NCBI GenBank assembly: GCA_012271065.1
Contig: JAAXHE010000288.1
Coordinates: forward strand, 1 to 19,902
DNA length: 19,902 bases
Source of the DNA: Candidatus Latescibacterota bacterium
GTDB lineage: Bacteria > Latescibacterota > UBA2968 > GCA-2709665
Direction of reading: 5' to 3'
The notes under the pieces are model-generated. The model saw only the letters and a list, made by a program, of their open reading frames with translations. It did no database searches and was not told the DNA's origin. The position numbers and the translations under genes are program-made. Positions 16,326 to 19,902 of this stretch are shown piece after piece. Each line of letters begins with the position of its first letter. Position 1 is the first letter of the stretch.

Positions 16326-17438
16326 CTATGCCACCCGGTACTTCTGCAGCGTCTCTTCGTTGACCGTCACGCCAAGGCCGGGGCCCTCCGGCGCCGCCAC
16401 GTGCCCGTCGACGACTTCGAAGCGTTCGTGCGTCAGTTCGTGGCGCAGCGGGGATTCCGACATGCAATACTCGAACATCTCCCCGCCGGGTACCGCGGCG
16501 AGCGCGTGAAGCGACGCGGCGATTGTTATCCCGCTCTTGAAACTGTGGTTCACGACCCTTGCATGGCGGCGGTGCGCCATCCTTCCAACCTCCACCATGG
16601 TCGAAATACCGCACCGTCCCGGGTCAGGCTGTACCCAATCCAGCCCGGCTTCCGCCACCAGACGCTCGAATGCGTCCAACCTCGCCTCCGCTTCACCCGC
16701 CGCTATGGGCACGGGGCTTTCCGCCGCCAGCTTCGCGTAACCGCGCAAGTCGGACGGATGCAGGGGTTCCTCGAGCCAGAACGGACGGAACTCGGCGAAC
16801 TGGCGCGCCCGCTTCAGGGCTGTCTTCCAGTTCCAGACCTGCCCCGCGTCGATCAGCACGTCCACCCCGTCTCCGACGCCTCGACGCGCCTCCCTTACCA
16901 GGGCGATATCGGTCTCCTCGTCCTCCCCCATCGGCCCCCAGCCGAACTTGACCGCCGTAAAGCCCTCCCCCGCAAACCTCCGTCCGAATTCTCCTGTCTG
17001 TGCCGGTGAATCGCCGAACAGAATCGAACAATACGCCCGGAAACGCTTCCTGAAAGGCCCGCCCAGAAGCCGGTAGACCGGCACGTCGCGGGCCCTGCCC
17101 GCGATATCCCAGAGCGCCTGATTGACGCCCGCCATGGCGTGCAGCCCCACACCGTCACCGCCATAGTAGTTCGCCGCGTCCGTCATTCGCTGCATACACG
17201 CTTCCACCGCCAGCGGGTCCTCATGGTCAAGGGCATTTGCCAGTCCGTTGCAGATCTGGTGCGACAGCGGCGCATCCACGACGGCCTTAACCGCGGTCGG
17301 ACAGGAATCCACCTCTCCCCAACCCGTGAGTCCGGCGTCGGTTTCGACCTTGATCAGACAGGTATCCTGCGTACCGTCGCAGGCATCGGTGACGTAGGGC
17401 AGCCTCAGCACCATTGCGGTTACACGCGTGATTTTCAT
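16326..17438 (-). CDS. Mandelate racemase/muconate lactonizing enzyme family protein (enolase superfamily)
   Basis: 370 residues with a capping domain (about 1-125) and a TIM barrel. The metal ligands are in place: D197 (LIDAGQVW), the FWLEEPL glutamates (E223, E224) and a third glutamate in AAGEAEA (about 249). The base side has a histidine in VVNHSFKSG (H298), paired with an aspartate in QPDPGRCG, the D-H dyad of the MR subgroup. On the other face the usual K-x-K reads K164-F-G, so the second lysine is replaced by glycine (KFGWGPMG). This family abstracts the alpha proton of carboxylates and most members are sugar-acid dehydratases or racemases; a sugar-acid dehydratase is the leading guess. 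GGAGAG precedes the ATG. It is divergent from the downstream oxygenase/SDR pair across a 700-nt gap and has its own promoter. Confidence 0.85.
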   Translation of the reverse strand: MKITRVTAMVLRLPYVTDACDGTQDTCLIKVETDAGLTGWGEVDSCPTAVKAVVDAPLSHQICNGLANALDHEDPLAVEACMQRMTDAANYYGGDGVGLHAMAGVNQALWDIAGRARDVPVYRLLGGPFRKRFRAYCSILFGDSPAQTGEFGRRFAGEGFTAVKFGWGPMGEDEETDIALVREARRGVGDGVDVLIDAGQVWNWKTALKRARQFAEFRPFWLEEPLHPSDLRGYAKLAAESPVPIAAGEAEARLDAFERLVAEAGLDWVQPDPGRCGISTMVEVGRMAHRRHARVVNHSFKSGITIAASLHALAAVPGGEMFEYCMSESPLRHELTHERFEVVDGHVAAPEGPGLGVTVNEETLQKYRVA

Positions 17439-17515
17439 TTCAACTCTCCGATCATCGAATTCGGGCGCAATCCAAACCGGGATATTCGCGGGTGGAAGAT
17501 GGTTCCCGGTCTCGC

Positions 17516-17544
17516 ATGATACCCAGCCTGATTCGGCCTGTCAA
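17516..17544 (-). promoter_or_regulatory. Sigma70-type promoter of the enolase-superfamily gene
   Basis: On the - strand a perfect -35 TTGACA (17539-17544) and -10 TATCAT (17516-17521, 5 of 6) are separated by exactly 17 nt. Transcription would start near 17509 and give a leader of about 70 nt. Confidence 0.6.
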
Positions 17545-17562
17545 TCCCCATGCGGGGGATTG
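17542..17562. promoter_or_regulatory. Perfect palindrome overlapping the -35 box, likely operator
   Basis: CAATCCCC (17542-17549) and GGGGATTG (17555-17562) are an exact 8-bp inverted repeat around ATGCG. The left arm shares three bases with the -35 box of the enolase-superfamily gene, the placement expected for a dimeric repressor or activator. The regulator is not in the window. A hairpin function in RNA is the alternative, but no T-run follows. Confidence 0.45.
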
Positions 17563-18055
17563 TGCGCGGGCACGAGTGTACCGATGCAACGATGTTGGAC
17601 GGATAAATGCGGAAAAACCCAGAGGCCACAACCGGACGATCGTGGGGTTTTCCGGAAAGGATCCCTGTTCGGATTTGGGCGTGTACCGCCTTTGCTGATC
17701 ACTGCTCGCACTCAGGGTACCACACCGGATACGTTCACGATGCAATTCAGGAGAACGATGAGAGCAGAGCGCGCTGTTCCGTTCAGCACCCATGATTGAA
17801 GATTTTCTAAGGCTCTAAGGGCAACATGCCTTGTGCATCCCCTGAGGAAATTCGCGCTATGCATATGGCAGGCCCCGCGCCCAGGGGCGACTTTTGGTTC
17901 CTTTTGGTCGCTTCAAAAGGAACACGCCGTAGGCAGGGAATTTGGGGAAATGTGGATGTTGTATTTGGGTTTCGGAATTTTGTTTCTAGCTGGCTGCTGA
18001 TTCCGGTCCGTCGAACTCAGGCGACCCATTTACGGGACAGAACACCAGAAACGGG
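17563..18055. other. Non-coding intergenic stretch
   Basis: Together with its flanks, this 700-nt interval between the enolase-superfamily gene and the next oxygenase gene contains no reading frame with family-like features. Short open frames here start from poor contexts, have low-complexity Arg/Pro-rich composition and run through a hairpin repeat. The only structures seen are the palindrome at 17542-17562, the hairpin at 17897-17923 and a candidate promoter at 18056-18084. Confidence 0.5.
17897..17923. repeat. 10-bp perfect hairpin (GTTCCTTTTG/CAAAAGGAAC)
   Basis: GTTCCTTTTG (17897-17906) and CAAAAGGAAC (17914-17923) form a perfect 10-bp stem with a 7-nt loop, preceded by GGGGCGACTTTTG. 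From memory, similar GGTTCCTTTTGG...AAAAGGAAC arms occur as dispersed intergenic repeats in other GC-rich bacteria, but this could not be checked here. It may be a REP/MITE-like unit. Confidence 0.4.
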
Positions 18056-18084
18056 TTGCACCGGCACTGCGTTCACCGTAGATT
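18056..18084 (+). promoter_or_regulatory. Candidate promoter for the second oxygenase gene
   Basis: TTGCAC (18056-18061) and TAGATT (18079-18084) are 17 nt apart, each matching consensus at 4 of 6. They lie about 50-80 nt before the ATG at 18136. TAGATT is also the -10 of the tRNA promoter in this window. Confidence 0.4.
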
Positions 18085-18135
18085 ATCCGCGACCTGCATT
18101 GGACCTGAAGACGGTCTTGAACCGGAGATGCCGCA

Positions 18136-18897
18136 ATGCCCGCCGTCGAAAACCTGAGCGAAACCTACGAAGTCAATGGCGTAATGCCTCGAATCGACGT
18201 ATTCTCCGAATCCGAGATCAGCGCATTCAGGTCACAGTTCGACGAACTCGAAGCCAGAGAGGGCAGAGACGTCTGCCAGGTGGGCCTGCAGTCCCGGCAC
18301 TTCGACGAGGAATTCATCTGGCGGCTGGCCACCGACGCGCGCCTTCTGGACGTCATGGAACAGGCCATGGGTGAAGATATCCTTCTGCTGGCCACGCACT
18401 TTTTCTGCAAATACCCCGCCGGGGACGAAGAACACTTTGTGGCGTGGCACCAGGACGTCACCTACTGGGGTCTGAAGCCGCCGCTGGCGCATACGGCCTG
18501 GATCGCCATCGACGACAGCGACGTTGAAAACGGCTGCATGCGCGTCATCCCGGGCTCCCACAAGAGCGGGATCGTCACCCACGGCACGTCGGAACGGGAG
18601 GGGAACCTGTTGAGCATCAACCAGGAAATCCCGGACGAACTCGTCGACACCAGCCGTGCGATCGACTTGGAACTCAGCGCCGGCCAGATGTCGGTCCATC
18701 ACGGCCAGCTTTTCCACGCGAGCATGCCCAATACCTCGAACCGGCGGCGTTGCGGTCTTACCGTCCGCTTTATCCCGCCCGAAGCCAGACAGGTCGAATC
18801 AAACTCGATCGGCCAGGACTGGCGACCCATCCTGCTGCGCGGCGAGAACCGGTATACGCATCATCCCCTCATCCCCGCGCCATTTCCAATGCCATAG
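18136..18897 (+). CDS. Second phytanoyl-CoA dioxygenase (PhyH) family oxygenase
   Basis: 253 residues. The Fe(II) triad is intact: WHQD (H105, D107) and FHASMPN (H194), with the 2-oxoglutarate-binding arginine following in the RRRCGLTVRF segment. The middle region AWIAIDDSDVENGCMRVIPGSHK is the classic PhyH core and is closer to the family consensus than the oxygenase at 13519. The two are distinct subfamilies, not recent duplicates. The ATG at 18136 is the first good start after a candidate promoter. The next gene starts 11 nt after its stop, so the pair is likely co-transcribed. Substrate unknown; a small polar metabolite is plausible given the partner sugar-type SDR. Confidence 0.88.
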   Translation: MPAVENLSETYEVNGVMPRIDVFSESEISAFRSQFDELEAREGRDVCQVGLQSRHFDEEFIWRLATDARLLDVMEQAMGEDILLLATHFFCKYPAGDEEHFVAWHQDVTYWGLKPPLAHTAWIAIDDSDVENGCMRVIPGSHKSGIVTHGTSEREGNLLSINQEIPDELVDTSRAIDLELSAGQMSVHHGQLFHASMPNTSNRRRCGLTVRFIPPEARQVESNSIGQDWRPILLRGENRYTHHPLIPAPFPMP

Positions 18898-18908
18898 CGA
18901 GAATTACG

Positions 18909-19778
18909 ATGGCGAAACGCAGGGTTGTCATCACCGGCGCGGCCGGGTATATCGCCGGACGGAGTCTGCCTGCCCTCAGAGAGCGCTACAACCTGGGCCT
19001 GCTGGACGTCCGCACGACGGACAGAAACGGCGACGAGGTGGAGGGTATCGTCCGGACCGACCTTCTCAACAGAGACCGGAATGCGTATCGGCGGCATTTC
19101 GCGGATACGGACGCCGTGATTCATTGCGGCTTCACCCGTGCGAACGCGCCTGAAGACCAGTTCTGGGCGGAATCCGACAATATCACCATGGCCTACAACA
19201 TCTACCAGACTTGCCTCGAAGAAAATGTCCGCAGGGTGATCGTCATCAGTTCCAACCATGCCACCGACTTCTACGAGACGCTCATCTGGTCCGGACGCAT
19301 GGAATTCGTGACACCGGAAATGCGCCCGCTATCCGACAACTTCTACGGCTGGGCGAAGGCCGCGTACGAACTGCTGGGGTTCGCCTTTGCCGCGGGCAAG
19401 GTCGGAAACGGAAGAAAGCTTCAGAATATCCAGCTGCGCATCGGCGGGCCTCGCGAAAACGTCGCCGACAACCTCAGGCCTGAAAACCCGGCAGCCATGC
19501 ACCGCAGCCTCGGGGCCTACCTGAGCGCACGGGACCAGACCCAGCTTTTCGTCAAGAGCATCGAGACTGAAAACATCGAAGACGAAAACGGCATCCCTTT
19601 TCAGATCTTCTACGGCATCAGCGGAAACAGCCACAATTTCTGGAGCATCGCCAACGCCCGCAAGCTCATCGGCTACGACCCGGACGACAACAGCCTGATC
19701 CGTTTTGCGGACAAGATCGCACCCGTTATTGCATCCGCCGGCCGGACTTCATCCGGGAGTGGAGAAAACCGTCGCTGA
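18909..19778 (+). CDS. NAD-dependent SDR resembling uronate dehydrogenase
   Basis: 289 residues of the extended SDR (epimerase/dehydratase) family. The N-terminal nucleotide-binding motif is TGAAGYIAG, the catalytic pair is YxxxK (Y146, K150) and the active-site serine lies in ISSNHATDFYE (S114/S115). The SSNH...FY pattern, the YGWAKAAYE helix and the following QLRIG stretch are those of bacterial uronate dehydrogenases, which oxidise hexuronates to aldarolactones. A related NDP-sugar or sugar dehydrogenase is the alternative. The ATG at 18909 opens MAKRRVVITG, directly before the first beta-strand; in-frame sequence further upstream overlaps the oxygenase gene. The context (a PhyH oxygenase, and an enolase-superfamily sugar-acid-type enzyme divergent upstream) fits an acid-sugar pathway. 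Confidence 0.8.
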   Translation: MAKRRVVITGAAGYIAGRSLPALRERYNLGLLDVRTTDRNGDEVEGIVRTDLLNRDRNAYRRHFADTDAVIHCGFTRANAPEDQFWAESDNITMAYNIYQTCLEENVRRVIVISSNHATDFYETLIWSGRMEFVTPEMRPLSDNFYGWAKAAYELLGFAFAAGKVGNGRKLQNIQLRIGGPRENVADNLRPENPAAMHRSLGAYLSARDQTQLFVKSIETENIEDENGIPFQIFYGISGNSHNFWSIANARKLIGYDPDDNSLIRFADKIAPVIASAGRTSSGSGENRR

Positions 19779-19798
19779 ACCGCCCGTTTTCGGCATGG

Positions 19799-19814
19799 CT
19801 CCCGCGGACGGGAG
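19799..19814 (+). terminator. Short GC hairpin after the SDR gene
   Basis: CTCCCG-CGGA-CGGGAG is a 6-bp GC-rich stem with a 4-nt loop beginning 21 nt after the SDR stop. No T-run follows, so it is at best a weak or factor-dependent terminator. Confidence 0.3.
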
Positions 19815-19878
19815 AATCGCTCACCCGTAACCCGTGCACGGACGCCTGCACCCGATAGTCCCTGCGATGGAGTCTGCT

Positions 19879-19902
19879 TAGCAGCCCGTTGAAAAAGTCC
19901 AT
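19879..19902. mobile_element. Possible insertion-sequence terminus at the window edge
   Basis: The last bases read TAGCAGCCCGTTGAAAAAGTCC. From memory, closely similar GCAGCCCGTTGAAAAAGT strings form the ends of several IS families. No transposase is visible because the window stops here, so the call rests on terminus resemblance alone. Confidence 0.3.

Noticed and set aside
17428..17799. Open frame of 123 codons upstream of the enolase-superfamily gene
   Set aside because: It covers the opposite-strand promoter and palindrome, starts with GTG without a ribosome site, and matches no family I recognise.
17826..18374. Open frame of 182 codons in and beyond the intergenic gap
   Set aside because: It runs through the hairpin repeat, overlaps the start of the second oxygenase gene in another frame, and has a low-complexity Arg-rich product.
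18750..18908. Upstream in-frame extension of the SDR gene
   Set aside because: It overlaps the second oxygenase gene; the Rossmann strand begins at the ATG at 18909.
1..19902. CRISPR array, phage or toxin-antitoxin loci
   Set aside because: No regularly spaced direct repeats, integrase, structural phage gene or small paired toxin/antitoxin frames were seen.

Overview
The window is a GC-rich, densely coded bacterial segment. Every protein gene runs on the + strand except one enolase-superfamily gene, and the 5' end of a tRNA gene sits at the left edge on the - strand. The family mix is DUF6785/DUF6784 transporter-like proteins, an M28-like/FtsX fusion, two phytanoyl-CoA-dioxygenase-like oxygenases, sugar-acid-type enzymes and microcompartment shell proteins. 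This suggests an uncultivated, metagenome-type lineage such as Poribacteria or Latescibacterota. That assignment is a guess from gene content; no phylogenetic marker is in view.

Layout. Positions 1-30 hold a partial tRNA, with a good sigma70-type promoter at 80-108. Positions 271-9460 hold a three-gene membrane block: two DUF6785-type multi-spanning proteins (668 and 806 aa) flank a 1511-aa protein. That protein joins a degenerate M28 peptidase-like ectodomain to an FtsX/MacB-type permease.

Positions 9463-16314 are a co-directional run that starts at a near-consensus promoter (TTGACT-17-TATTAT). In order it encodes a two-BMC-domain shell protein, an unusual four-BMC-domain shell protein, and a DapA/NAL-family aldolase carrying an N-terminal LTPLAxDYL module of the kind seen on microcompartment-associated proteins. 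These are followed by a PHP-type phosphoesterase, a PhyH-type oxygenase, a medium-chain dehydrogenase, and a diaminopimelate-epimerase homologue in which both catalytic cysteines are serine.

Positions 16326-17438 (- strand) hold a mandelate racemase/enolase-superfamily gene whose promoter overlaps a perfect palindrome. About 700 bases without a convincing gene follow. Then come a second PhyH-type oxygenase and an SDR resembling uronate dehydrogenase. The last 24 bases look like the terminus of an insertion sequence.

Best candidate for an undescribed system: the 9.5-12.5 kb shell/aldolase unit. Its two shell genes carry 2 + 4 BMC domains, with six different pore-loop sequences. No BMC-P (EutN/CcmL) pentamer gene, BMC-H gene, aldehyde dehydrogenase or phosphotransacylase is visible here. 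A DapA-family lyase is the adjacent candidate cargo, and a Ser/Ser DapF-like protein lies downstream. What the locus does chemically is inference.
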